This document shows, piece after piece, positions 1 through 5,760 of a stretch of 5,760 nt of DNA. The stretch is from NCBI GenBank assembly GCA_021808205.1, contig JAKBCD010000151.1, forward strand, positions 1 to 5,760. Direction: 5' to 3'. The stretch is from Pseudomonadota bacterium (GTDB lineage: Bacteria > Pseudomonadota > Alphaproteobacteria > Acetobacterales > Acetobacteraceae). Below the pieces are notes generated by a model, which saw only the letters and a program-made list of their open reading frames with translations, searched no databases and was not told where the DNA came from. Numbering within the stretch: position 1 is the stretch's first letter; every line of letters starts with the position of its first letter. The position numbers and the translations under genes are program-made.

Positions 1-390
1 TTCGACCACGTAACCCCCGAGATGAGCATCTACAAGGAAGAGATTTTCGGCCCGGTTCTGAGTGTCGTTCGCCAGAACAGTTTTGATGCGGCGTTGAAGC
101 TGATCAACGACCACGAGTTCGGCAATGGTACGGTTATCTATACCTCGGATGGCGACACCGCCCGTGCCTTCACCAATGGCGTGCTGGCGGGCATGGTGGG
201 TGTGAACGTGCCCATTCCGGTGCCGATGGCGTTCCATTCCTTCGGCGGTTGGAAGCGTTCCATTTTTGGTGATCACGCCATCCATGGACGCGAAGGCGTG
301 CGGTTTTATACCCGCATCAAAACCATCACCGCGCGCTGGCCGGCCGGCATCCGCAAGGGGGCGGAGTTCGCCATGCCGACGATGAAGTAA
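1..390 (+). CDS. mmsA: Methylmalonate-semialdehyde dehydrogenase (CoA-acylating), C-terminal part
   Basis: This is the last 129 codons of an aldehyde dehydrogenase superfamily enzyme; the frame is open from base 1, so the gene begins before the window. Family enzymes are about 500 residues and oxidise methylmalonate or malonate semialdehyde with NAD+ and CoA to propionyl-CoA or acetyl-CoA, in valine, beta-alanine and inositol breakdown in the cytosol. Seen here: the aldehyde dehydrogenase motif [13 protein letters not shown] near the start, whose Glu contacts the nicotinamide ribose in the superfamily, then [20 protein letters not shown] and WKRSIFGDH, which are characteristic of the MmsA branch, and a typical end in [10 protein letters not shown]. 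The catalytic Cys lies outside the window. The ATG at 22 is an internal methionine, not the start. Identification is firm at family level; the in vivo substrate (valine or inositol route) cannot be told from this fragment. Confidence 0.95.
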   Translation, partial: FDHVTPEMSIYKEEIFGPVLSVVRQNSFDAALKLINDHEFGNGTVIYTSDGDTARAFTNGVLAGMVGVNVPIPVPMAFHSFGGWKRSIFGDHAIHGREGVRFYTRIKTITARWPAGIRKGAEFAMPTMK

Positions 391-436
391 GGCTTTCATT
401 CGTCAATAAAATTTGCAAGAATCGGGTGCATACTCC

Positions 437-441
437 GGAGG
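437..441 (+). promoter_or_regulatory. Ribosome binding site deciding the start of the small membrane protein
   Basis: GGAGG lies 4 bases before the ATG at 446. It supports that start over an in-frame ATG at 413, which has no comparable site and would add an 11-residue polar leader that the family lacks. Confidence 0.7.
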
Positions 442-445
442 AACC

Positions 446-637
446 ATGCGCCTGATTCTCGCTTTGCTGCTGCCCTGGCTGCAGTTCTTCACCATCGGCC
501 GGCCTTTCGCGGGGCTCTTCTGCCTGTTCCTACAGATTACGTTGATCGGCTGGATCCCCGCGGCCATCTGGTCGGTCTATGCGCTCAGCCAGTACAAGAC
601 GGATCAGAAGATCGAGCAGGCGCTGGGGCGTGACTGA
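446..637 (+). CDS. YqaE/Pmp3-family small membrane protein
   Basis: A 63-residue, very hydrophobic protein with two predicted membrane segments, about residues 2-18 and 21-47, and a short charged tail (KTDQKIEQALGRD). The second segment carries IGWIPAAIWSVYAL, which matches the family signature of GWIP followed by a small-residue stretch and a Tyr. Family members (YqaE in E. coli, Pmp3 in yeast, RCI2 in plants) are 50-60 residue inner or plasma membrane proteins linked to salt, cold or membrane-potential stress; their biochemical role is not settled. This one lacks the usual Pro-Pro near the start, having LLLPWLQFF instead. It begins 55 bases after mmsA and converges with the b561 gene downstream. 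No promoter of its own was recognised in the short gap, so co-transcription with mmsA is possible. Family call good, function open. Confidence 0.8.
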   Translation: MRLILALLLPWLQFFTIGRPFAGLFCLFLQITLIGWIPAAIWSVYALSQYKTDQKIEQALGRD

Positions 638-692
638 GGCGTTTTCCTCCAGCCTATACCAGCGCCCGAGCGCGAGCCCCTCAGCATAAAAC

Positions 693-1241
693 TCAACGGC
701 GCAGCGGCAGCATCCGGCGGAGTACGTCATCTTTCAACATATAATGGTGCAGCAGTGCCGCCGCCGCATGCGCGCCCGCCAGAATCATGATAGCCCAGGC
801 TGTATAGTCATGAAGGCTGTCGACGAAATGCCCGGTTGCCTTCGAAAATATGCCCAAGGGTGAGGCGATGAGCAGGCCAAAAAAGCTGAGCGATTTGTTG
901 TCTGTCCAGCGGGTAAGAAACCCGAGCCCCACCACGGCGGCAAGCAGGACATAAAGCAACTGATGCAGCCGATGCGCGGCGCGGTTGAGCATATCGTTTC
1001 TATAATCAAACGAGCTATGGCCAGGCCGCAAGCGCCACGCTAGCCGCAGCGCCAGCACGGCGGCAAGCGTTATCCCGAGGGACATATGCGCCACCACCAT
1101 CAGGCGATGCGCCGGGTGCGGGAAATATCCCCAGAGTTCCGCAAGCAGGAACTGCACCACGACCAGCAATGCGGTAAGCCAATGCAGTGCGATGGTCAGC
1201 CCATCATGCCGGGCTAGTGCCGTTTTCTCGGTTTTATTCAT
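693..1241 (-). CDS. Cytochrome b561 (CybB-type), inner-membrane di-heme protein
   Basis: A 182-residue integral membrane protein with four hydrophobic segments at about residues 15-36, 48-69, 93-110 and 145-166. Bacterial b561 proteins bind two b-type hemes and pass electrons to or from the quinone pool; E. coli CybB has been described as a superoxide:ubiquinone oxidoreductase. Candidate heme ligands, aligned from memory with CybB, are His20 (IALHW), His52 (VAHMSLG), His144 (SLHDYTAW) and His158 (GAHAAAALLHH). The end, HHYMLKDDVLRRMLP, closely resembles the CybB C terminus. Length is about that of CybB. Start choice is uncertain: ATG at 1241 (MNKTEK) is preferred because a GGATGG sits just before it, but an ATG at 1247 and a TTG at 1256 are in frame. 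The gene is convergent with the small membrane protein and divergent from otsB. It could instead serve a specific periplasmic electron donor; nothing nearby identifies a partner. Confidence 0.9.
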   Translation of the reverse strand: MNKTEKTALARHDGLTIALHWLTALLVVVQFLLAELWGYFPHPAHRLMVVAHMSLGITLAAVLALRLAWRLRPGHSSFDYRNDMLNRAAHRLHQLLYVLLAAVVGLGFLTRWTDNKSLSFFGLLIASPLGIFSKATGHFVDSLHDYTAWAIMILAGAHAAAALLHHYMLKDDVLRRMLPLRR

Positions 1242-1274
1242 GACCATCCAATACAAGGCTGCTCAGAGTGCGAT

Positions 1275-1312
1275 CGCTTTAGATTGAACCACCGATGGTT
1301 CGGTCTAAAGCG
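1275..1312. repeat. Inverted repeat 1 (16-base arms, 6-base loop)
   Basis: The left arm CGCTTTAGATTGAACC (1275-1290) and right arm GGTTCGGTCTAAAGCG (1297-1312) are reverse complements apart from two positions, around the loop ACCGAT. The long stem is not followed by a T-run on either strand and lies upstream of both divergent genes, so it is a poor intrinsic-terminator candidate. It resembles a REP-like or small palindromic intergenic repeat, or a large operator. Confidence 0.75.
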
Positions 1313-1337
1313 TGGATCGCCATCTAACACATCGATT

Positions 1338-1399
1338 AGAGGCTGATTCACGGTTCAAGGTGGATCGCGCCGCGATTCAACTTGAACCGATCAGGCTCT
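1338..1399. repeat. Inverted repeat 2 with nested palindrome
   Basis: The arm at 1338-1359 (AGAGGCTGAT, TCA bulge, CGGTTCAAG) pairs with 1381-1399 (CTTGAACCGATCAGGCTCT). Only one mismatch and a 3-base bulge interrupt the pairing. The 21-base interior contains a nested perfect palindrome, ATCGCG-C-CGCGAT, at 1364-1376. The core TTGAACC/GGTTCAA is shared with inverted repeat 1, and TGGATCGC occurs directly repeated at 1313-1320 and 1361-1368. These shared words suggest that the two repeats are parts of one element or family. Confidence 0.75.
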
Positions 1400-1508
1400 A
1401 CAGCGCTCTATAAAGACTTTTTCTTTTATCCCAAGTGCCGTGTATGTAGTCCACCGACGGATTTTGAATGTCTTAGAGCCAGCCAATAAAAATCAAGAAA
1501 ATGTAATG

Positions 1509-1536
1509 TTGTGGATTGAAATGATTTCGTTATAAA
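1509..1536 (+). promoter_or_regulatory. Possible sigma-70-type promoter for the otsB operon
   Basis: TTGTGG (1509-1514), a 16-base spacer and TATAAA (1531-1536) lie in the AT-rich stretch before otsB. Initiation would fall near 1543, giving a leader of about 33 bases. The -35 match is weak and other pairings, such as TTGAAT at 1464 with an A-rich -10, are possible. No GGAAC/CGTT pair of the alphaproteobacterial general stress type was found at proper spacing. Confidence 0.35.
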
Positions 1537-1575
1537 CTGGAATAAGTTACGAGAACTTAATTCATTGGTTAGGAC

Positions 1576-2346
1576 ATGCGGGCGCGCAAAGGCCATATCC
1601 AGGCCATGTCACGATGTCCGCCTCACCCAGTCCTCTCACGGGACTGCGCCTTGTTCCTCGACATTGACGGTACATTGCTGGATTTTTCCCTCTCGCCGCA
1701 GGGTGTTGTCGTCCCGCCCGGGCTGCCTGCACTTCTGCATGGTCTCGCCGCCTGGCTTGATGGCGCAGTGGCGCTGCTCTCAGGGCGCAAGTTTTCGGAT
1801 GTCGAGGCGCTGTTTGGCTCCGGTTTCGCGGTCGGCGCTGAGCATGGTGCGCTGCTGCGCGCGGCAAACGGCAGCGTGATCGCCGAAGCCAGCCCGGACC
1901 CCGCCTTGAGGGCGCTCACGCAACCGCTGCGCGCGGCGGTGGCGGAGCGTCCTGGTACTCTGCTTGAGGAAAAGCGCTTTGGCCTAGCGCTGCACTGGCG
2001 CGCCGCCCCCGTGATGGCGCAGGAGCTGACGGCGCTGGCCCAAAGGCTCGCCGCGCCATACCCGCAATTACAGCTGCTGCCCGCGCACGCGGCGCTGGAA
2101 ATTCGTATGTGCGGCACCGATAAGGGGGCAGCCCTGGCCGCCTTCATGCGCCAGCCGCCATTCGCAGGGCGCAAGCCGGTTTTCATTGGGGATGACGTGA
2201 CGGATGAACCTGCCATCGCCCGCGCCAGCGAAATGGGCGGGCTGGGGTTGCATGTGGCGCGGAATTTCGGCGGCACCACCCAGGCCGTACGAAATTGGTT
2301 GGCGGAACACCTGAAGCAGGGGGGAATACGCGATGCAACGGCCTGA
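1576..2346 (+). CDS. otsB: Trehalose-6-phosphate phosphatase
   Basis: A 256-residue HAD-superfamily phosphatase that removes the phosphate from trehalose-6-phosphate to give trehalose, in the cytosol. HAD motif I is FLDIDGTLL with nucleophile Asp29 and general acid/base Asp31. Motif II is LLSGRK (Ser69-Gly70-Arg71). The motif III Lys is Lys183 in CGTDKGAAL. Motif IV is FIGDDVTDE (Asp206, Asp207, Asp210). Between them lies the OtsB-type cap with GLALHWRAAP and LEIRMCG. Length is close to E. coli OtsB (about 266). The ATG at 1576 is the first possible start after an in-frame stop at 1570, but its AGGA is only one base away; an ATG at 1606 (MSRCPP) is a realistic alternative, and would leave motif I intact. 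It is the first gene of the trehalose cluster and overlaps the GH15 gene by 14 bases. Confidence 0.95.
   Translation: MRARKGHIQAMSRCPPHPVLSRDCALFLDIDGTLLDFSLSPQGVVVPPGLPALLHGLAAWLDGAVALLSGRKFSDVEALFGSGFAVGAEHGALLRAANGSVIAEASPDPALRALTQPLRAAVAERPGTLLEEKRFGLALHWRAAPVMAQELTALAQRLAAPYPQLQLLPAHAALEIRMCGTDKGAALAAFMRQPPFAGRKPVFIGDDVTDEPAIARASEMGGLGLHVARNFGGTTQAVRNWLAEHLKQGGIRDATA
2318..2324 (+). promoter_or_regulatory. Ribosome binding site of the GH15 gene inside otsB
   Basis: A purine run AGGGGGG, 8 bases before the ATG at 2333, lies within the last codons of otsB. It fixes the GH15 start and, with the 14-base overlap, suggests translational coupling. Confidence 0.65.
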
Positions 2347-4138
2347 TCTGAACCTCGCCGTGATCGGCAATGGCGCCATCGCCTCGTTGATCGACCGGCA
2401 GGGCACGCATGTCTGGTGTTGCTGGCCGCGGCTGGATGGCGACCCGGTGTTCCACACGCTGCTGAGCGACGGCGGCAAGGGCGAGCTGGGCGTGGAACTG
2501 GCCGGACAGGTTGAAGCCGTCCAGCGCTATCTGCCCAACAGCGCCGTGGTGGAAACCATCCTACGTGATGGCCAGGGTAATGCCCTGCGCATTCTGGATT
2601 TCTGTCCGCGCTTTCGGCTCTATGGGCGGGTGTTTCATCCGCATATGATCGTGCGGCGGCTGGAGCCGCTCTCCGGCCGGCCGCGCATCACCCTGCGCCT
2701 GCGCCCTGGCTTTTCCTATGGGCAGATGCATCCGGCGCCCTCGGTCGGCAGCAATCATTTGCGCTATGCGGGGCCGGACTTCACCCTGCGCGCCACCACG
2801 GATATGCCGGTCAATCATATCCTGCACGAGCATGGCTTCACGCTCGGGCGCTCTGGCACGCTGGTGCTCAGCGTTGACGAGCCACTCAACCAGGCACCGG
2901 AGTCGCTTTCCTCCCACTTTCTCTCGGAGACATTGAATTATTGGGAAGATTGGGTCGCCAGCCTGAACGTGCCGTTCGACTGGCAAGACGCGGTAATCCG
3001 TGCCGCCATCACACTCAAGCTCTGCTCCTATGACGATACCGGTGGCATCGTCGCCGCCCTCACCACCTCCATCCCGGAGGCACCGGGCTCTGGGCGCAAT
3101 TGGGATTATCGCTTCTGCTGGCTGCGAGATTCGATGTTCACCATCTCCGCCCTCAACCGGCTTTCGGCGATGCGTACGATGGAGAATTATCTCACCTTCG
3201 TGCTTGACAATGTCACCAGCTCAGGACCGCGGGAGCTGCCGCCGCTCTTTCCCATCGCGCCGGGCATGGCACTGGATGAATATGTCGCTGCCGCGCTCAG
3301 CGGCTATGGCAATGCGGATGGCCCGGTACGGGTGGGCAACGGCGCCGCCTCGCAACGCCAGAACGATGCCTATGGCGCCATCATTCTCAGCCTCACCCAG
3401 CTTTATTTTGATCGTCGCCTGCAGGTGCGCGGGGATGTGGCGCTGTATGAGAAACTTTGCCTGCTGGGAGAGGTGGCAGAGCGCGTGGCGCTGGAGCCAG
3501 ATGCTGGGCCGTGGGAGTTCCGCGGCATGGCGCGGGTGCATAGTTTTTCGGCCGCCATGTGCTGGGCCGCCCTCTCGCGCCTGGCGATGATCGCCACCAC
3601 GCTGGGGCTGGAGGAACAGGCCGTGCACTGGACCCGGCGTGCACATGAACTACGTGATGAGATTATGCGGCGTATCGTCACGAAGGCGGGCTGGCTCTCC
3701 GGCGTGCTGGACGAAGAGGTGGCGGATGCCTCGGTACTGGTGCTTCCCAGCATCGGTTTCATCGAGGCCACATCGGCGGAATTTTCTGCCACGCTGGATA
3801 TGGTGGAGTCCCGGCTGATGCATGGCGGGTTCGTGATGCGCTACGATGCGCCGGATGATTTCGGCCTGCCGGAAACCGCCTTTCTGCTGTGCAGCTTCTG
3901 GTACGTAAACGCCTTGGCGCTGGCGGGGCGGCGCGCCCGGGCGTTGCAGATATTCGAGAGCATTCTGGCGGCGCGCAACCATGTCGGCCTGCTCTCAGAG
4001 GATGTGGCCCCGCCAGTTGCTGGAGAGCCTGCTCGGCTCTGGGGCAATTTTCCGCAAACCTACTCCCATGTCGGTCTAATTCTTTGCGCCATGCGGCTTT
4101 CGCGCGGTTGGGAGGAGGGGTTGTGGCGCGCCTCGTAA
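2333..4138 (+). CDS. Glycoside hydrolase family 15 protein (trehalase/glucoamylase-like)
   Basis: A 601-residue protein with no signal peptide, so probably cytosolic. The N-terminal beta-sandwich domain (about residues 1-210) opens with VIGNGAIASLIDRQG and VWCCWPRLDGDPVF, typical of bacterial GH15 enzymes. The (alpha/alpha)6 catalytic barrel (about 215-595) has TGGIVAALTTSIPEAPG, RNWDYRFCWLRDS (255-267), QRQNDAYGAI (341-350), WEFRG with the likely general acid Glu395, and GLLSEDV with the likely general base Glu556, followed by GNFPQTYSHVGL. All core motifs are intact. GH15 enzymes are inverting exo-hydrolases that release glucose from alpha-glucans, isomaltose-type sugars or trehalose. Lying between otsB and otsA and overlapping both, it is most simply a trehalase or a regulator of trehalose level, but sequence alone does not settle the substrate. 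Glucoamylase or glucodextranase activity remains possible. Confidence 0.9.
   Translation: MQRPDLNLAVIGNGAIASLIDRQGTHVWCCWPRLDGDPVFHTLLSDGGKGELGVELAGQVEAVQRYLPNSAVVETILRDGQGNALRILDFCPRFRLYGRVFHPHMIVRRLEPLSGRPRITLRLRPGFSYGQMHPAPSVGSNHLRYAGPDFTLRATTDMPVNHILHEHGFTLGRSGTLVLSVDEPLNQAPESLSSHFLSETLNYWEDWVASLNVPFDWQDAVIRAAITLKLCSYDDTGGIVAALTTSIPEAPGSGRNWDYRFCWLRDSMFTISALNRLSAMRTMENYLTFVLDNVTSSGPRELPPLFPIAPGMALDEYVAAALSGYGNADGPVRVGNGAASQRQNDAYGAIILSLTQLYFDRRLQVRGDVALYEKLCLLGEVAERVALEPDAGPWEFRGMARVHSFSAAMCWAALSRLAMIATTLGLEEQAVHWTRRAHELRDEIMRRIVTKAGWLSGVLDEEVADASVLVLPSIGFIEATSAEFSATLDMVESRLMHGGFVMRYDAPDDFGLPETAFLLCSFWYVNALALAGRRARALQIFESILAARNHVGLLSEDVAPPVAGEPARLWGNFPQTYSHVGLILCAMRLSRGWEEGLWRAS
4111..4115 (+). 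promoter_or_regulatory. Ribosome binding site setting the GTG start of otsA
   Basis: GGAGG, continuing as GGAGGAGGGG to 4120, lies 7 bases before the GTG at 4123. It is inside the GH15 coding sequence and identifies the real otsA start in a frame that stays open far upstream. Confidence 0.75.
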
Positions 4139-5493
4139 TTGTTTCCAACCGCGTGCCGGATGTCGCCGAAACATCCGGCCCACGCGCCGGTGGCCTGGCG
4201 GTGGGGTTGGCGGATGCACTGGTGCCTGGTTCGCTCTGGTTCGGCTGGTCTGGCGAGCGTGTGGCCGCGCGTTCCGAAGACATCCGCAGCGTTGTGGCGG
4301 AAGGCATCACCTACGCCACCATCGACCTCGCGGAAGATGACTACCGCGACTATTACCTTGGTTTTTCCAACGCCACGCTCTGGCCGTTGTTTCACATGAT
4401 GCCGAGCCTGGTGAGCTTCGACCTTGCGGGCTACCGGGCGTATCGCGAGGTGAACGAGCAGTTTGCCAGGGCTTTGGTAAAACTCGTGCAGCCGGACGAC
4501 ATCATCTGGATCCATGACTACCAGTTGCTCGGCGTTGCCGCCACGCTGCGCCGCTTGGGGGCGGGCAACCGCATCGGCTTCTTTCTGCATATTCCGTTTC
4601 CCGCTCCGGCCTTGTTCGACCTGCTGCCACCGGCCGAGGAATTGCTGCGCGGCCTGCTGGCGCATGATGTCGTGGGGTTTCAGGCAGAGCAGGATCAGGG
4701 GCATTTTCTCGAGGCTTTGCGCCAGCGCGGCATTGGCGTGCAGGGGGATGATGTTCGGCATGAAGGCCGGTTGCTGCGCAGCATGGTCACGCCGGTTGGT
4801 GTGGATGTGGATGCGTTCAACCGCCTCGCGGTGCGCGCGGCGCGGCGTGTGGAGGCGCGGCGTATGGTGGAGAGCCTGGCCGGGCGCGCTTTGATGATCA
4901 GCGCCGACCGGCTGGATTATACCAAGGGCCTGCCAGCGCGGTTCGATGCGTATGGCCGTTTTTTGTCTCGTTTTCCCGAGCAGCTCCGCAAAGTCAGCTT
5001 TCTGCAAGTGGCAGCCCCCTCGCGCGAGGAGGTGGACCAATACAAAACCCTGCGCGACGAGCTGGACTACAAGGCCGGCGCCATTAACGGCGCGTATTCG
5101 GATTTCGACTGGGTGCCGCTGCGCTACATGACCCGCGCCGCCGGGCGGGGGGTGCTGGCGGGGCTGTTCCGCATCGCGCGTATCGGGCTGGTCACGCCAT
5201 TACGGGACGGCATGAACCTCGTTGCCATGGAATATATCGCGGCCCAGGACCCGCTGGACCCCGGCGTGCTCATTCTCTCGCGCTTTGCCGGCGCCGCCGC
5301 GTTGCTGCCAGAGGCGTTGCTGGTGAACCCTTATGATGTTGACCAGATGGCCGAGGCGATTAACACCGCCATGCTGATGACGCTGGAGGAACGCCAAGCG
5401 CGGCACGAGGCTTTGCTGGCGCGTGCACGCACGCACGACGCTACCGCCTATAGCCGCAGTTTTGTGGCGGTGCTCGCCCCGCCACAGCCATAA
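4123..5493 (+). CDS. otsA: Trehalose-6-phosphate synthase (GT20)
   Basis: A 456-residue retaining glycosyltransferase joining a nucleotide-activated glucose (UDP-glucose in E. coli) to glucose-6-phosphate. It is near E. coli OtsA in length (about 474). The GTG start at 4123 is chosen because the protein then opens as MARLVIVSNRV, the family N terminus; the frame is open back to an ATG at 3889, but that part is GH15 sequence in another frame. Conserved residues, by comparison with E. coli from memory: Arg10, the Gly23-Gly24 loop, Tyr78 and Trp87, Asp132 (WIHDYQLL), His156 (FFLHIPFP), Arg263 and Lys268 (DRLDYTKG), Asp362 and Glu370 (LRDGMNLVAMEY). Oddity: the usual LVAKEY is LVAMEY here, with Met369 replacing a normally conserved Lys. 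The gene overlaps the GH15 gene by 16 bases and ends the trehalose cluster. Nucleotide-sugar preference cannot be read from the sequence. Confidence 0.95.
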   Translation: MARLVIVSNRVPDVAETSGPRAGGLAVGLADALVPGSLWFGWSGERVAARSEDIRSVVAEGITYATIDLAEDDYRDYYLGFSNATLWPLFHMMPSLVSFDLAGYRAYREVNEQFARALVKLVQPDDIIWIHDYQLLGVAATLRRLGAGNRIGFFLHIPFPAPALFDLLPPAEELLRGLLAHDVVGFQAEQDQGHFLEALRQRGIGVQGDDVRHEGRLLRSMVTPVGVDVDAFNRLAVRAARRVEARRMVESLAGRALMISADRLDYTKGLPARFDAYGRFLSRFPEQLRKVSFLQVAAPSREEVDQYKTLRDELDYKAGAINGAYSDFDWVPLRYMTRAAGRGVLAGLFRIARIGLVTPLRDGMNLVAMEYIAAQDPLDPGVLILSRFAGAAALLPEALLVNPYDVDQMAEAINTAMLMTLEERQARHEALLARARTHDATAYSRSFVAVLAPPQP

Positions 5494-5542
5494 TGGCACC
5501 GCTGCCGCGCATTTTCACTGGTGTTCCGCCGCACCCCTGGCT

Positions 5543-5760
5543 ATGGCGAAGACCATGCTCAGCGATACCGCGAAGTCTCAGGCGACGGGCTCTGTTTTTG
5601 AGGTTTTACGCATTTTCCTGCGCCTGGGGCTGACGAGTTTCGGCGGCCCGGTGGCGCATCTGGGCTATTTCCGCCGGGAATTCGTGCTCAACCGGCAATG
5701 GCTGAGCGAGGAGGCGTATTCGGATCTCGTCGGGCTGTGCCAGTTCCTGCCCGGCCCGGC
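5543..5760 (+). CDS. chrA: Chromate transporter, ChrA/CHR family, N-terminal part
   Basis: An open frame of about 72 codons runs off the right edge. After a polar N terminus (MAKTMLSDTAKSQATG) it reads VFEVLRIFLRLGLTSFGGPV, then AHLGYFRREFV, RQWLSEEAYSDLVGLCQF and LPGPA. These are the hallmark first-repeat motifs of CHR proteins: the FGGP turn, the GYFRREFV segment and the QFLPGPA loop. Full-length two-domain members are about 400 residues with 10 or more membrane helices, and export chromate from the cytoplasm using the proton gradient; some relatives have unknown anion substrates. The start is uncertain: ATG at 5543 is chosen, and ATG at 5555 (MLSDTAK), preceded by GAAG, is equally reasonable. 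The gene lies 49 bases after otsA on the same strand with no clear terminator between, so read-through is possible, without a functional link to trehalose. Confidence 0.88.
   Translation, partial: MAKTMLSDTAKSQATGSVFEVLRIFLRLGLTSFGGPVAHLGYFRREFVLNRQWLSEEAYSDLVGLCQFLPGP

Larger units (their letters stand above)
1242..1575. other. Divergent intergenic region between cytochrome b561 and otsB
   Basis: These 334 bases separate the two divergent start codons and hold no convincing gene. The half next to b561 (about 1270-1400) is packed with inverted repeats described separately. The half next to otsB (about 1405-1570) is clearly AT-richer than the flanking genes and has promoter-like hexamers. No riboswitch, small RNA or tRNA fold was recognised. 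Confidence 0.75.

Noticed and set aside
413..445. Upstream ATG at 413 as the start of the small membrane protein
   Set aside because: No ribosome binding site, and it would add a polar leader absent from the family; GGAGG points to the ATG at 446.
638..692. Terminator between the convergent small membrane protein and cytochrome b561
   Set aside because: Only short GC matches (such as GCGC-CCGA-GCGC) without a T-run on either strand; not strong enough to call.
1270..1277. GCGATCGC octamer as a HIP1-type repeat
   Set aside because: A single copy in the window, and the proteins do not suggest a cyanobacterium.
1275..1312. Inverted repeat 1 as an intrinsic terminator
   Set aside because: No T-run follows on either strand and both flanking genes point away from it.
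1623..2279. 218-codon open frame on the - strand opposite otsB
   Set aside because: Ser/Ala/Pro/Arg-rich composition with no motifs; otsB in the + frame carries all four HAD motifs.
3000..3590. Long open frame in the +3 register inside the GH15 gene
   Set aside because: A shadow of GC-rich coding sequence: low-complexity Arg/Ser/Pro/Ala composition, no recognisable motifs, and the overlapping GH15 frame has intact catalytic motifs.
3889..4122. 78-codon N-terminal extension of the otsA frame
   Set aside because: It lies wholly in the GH15 coding region in another frame, has no family similarity, and the GTG at 4123 has a strong Shine-Dalgarno and gives the standard OtsA N terminus.
4060..5040. 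326-codon open frame on the - strand opposite otsA
   Set aside because: It is antisense to a clearly conserved otsA, has no recognisable domain, and GC-rich codon use readily opens this antisense register.

Overview
The window reads as chromosomal DNA of a GC-rich alphaproteobacterium. The protein styles (an OtsB/GH15/OtsA cluster of the kind seen in acetic-acid and related bacteria, a CybB-type cytochrome b561, a long-type ChrA start) suggest Acetobacteraceae, perhaps an acidophile. That family-level placement is an inference from impression, not from a phylogenetic marker. No phage, plasmid, transposase, CRISPR or rRNA/tRNA gene was seen.

Layout: (1) 1-390, the 3' end of mmsA, a CoA-acylating (methyl)malonate-semialdehyde dehydrogenase, + strand. 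(2) 446-637, a 63-residue YqaE/Pmp3-family membrane protein, + strand. (3) 693-1241, a cytochrome b561 on the - strand, convergent with the small gene. (4) 1242-1575, a divergent intergenic region. Its b561-proximal half holds a tight cluster of inverted repeats sharing a TTGAACC unit; its other half is AT-rich and contains a possible promoter for the trehalose genes. (5) 1576-5493, three overlapping + strand genes: otsB (trehalose-6-phosphate phosphatase), a GH15 family glucoamylase/trehalase-like hydrolase, and otsA (trehalose-6-phosphate synthase). (6) 5543 to the right edge, the first ~72 codons of a ChrA-family chromate transporter.

The core is a trehalose unit. OtsA makes trehalose-6-phosphate from a nucleotide-activated glucose and glucose-6-phosphate, and OtsB dephosphorylates it. 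The GH15 enzyme between them is a plausible trehalose or alpha-glucan hydrolase. The 14- and 16-base gene overlaps, each with a strong Shine-Dalgarno inside the preceding gene, indicate one translationally coupled operon, so synthesis and probable breakdown are set at a fixed ratio. The flanking genes (small stress-type membrane protein, b561, anion exporter) have no demonstrated link to it.

I found no convincing undescribed system. The points most worth checking are the inverted-repeat cluster at 1275-1399, the true substrate of the GH15 protein, and a Lys-to-Met change in a normally conserved OtsA motif.
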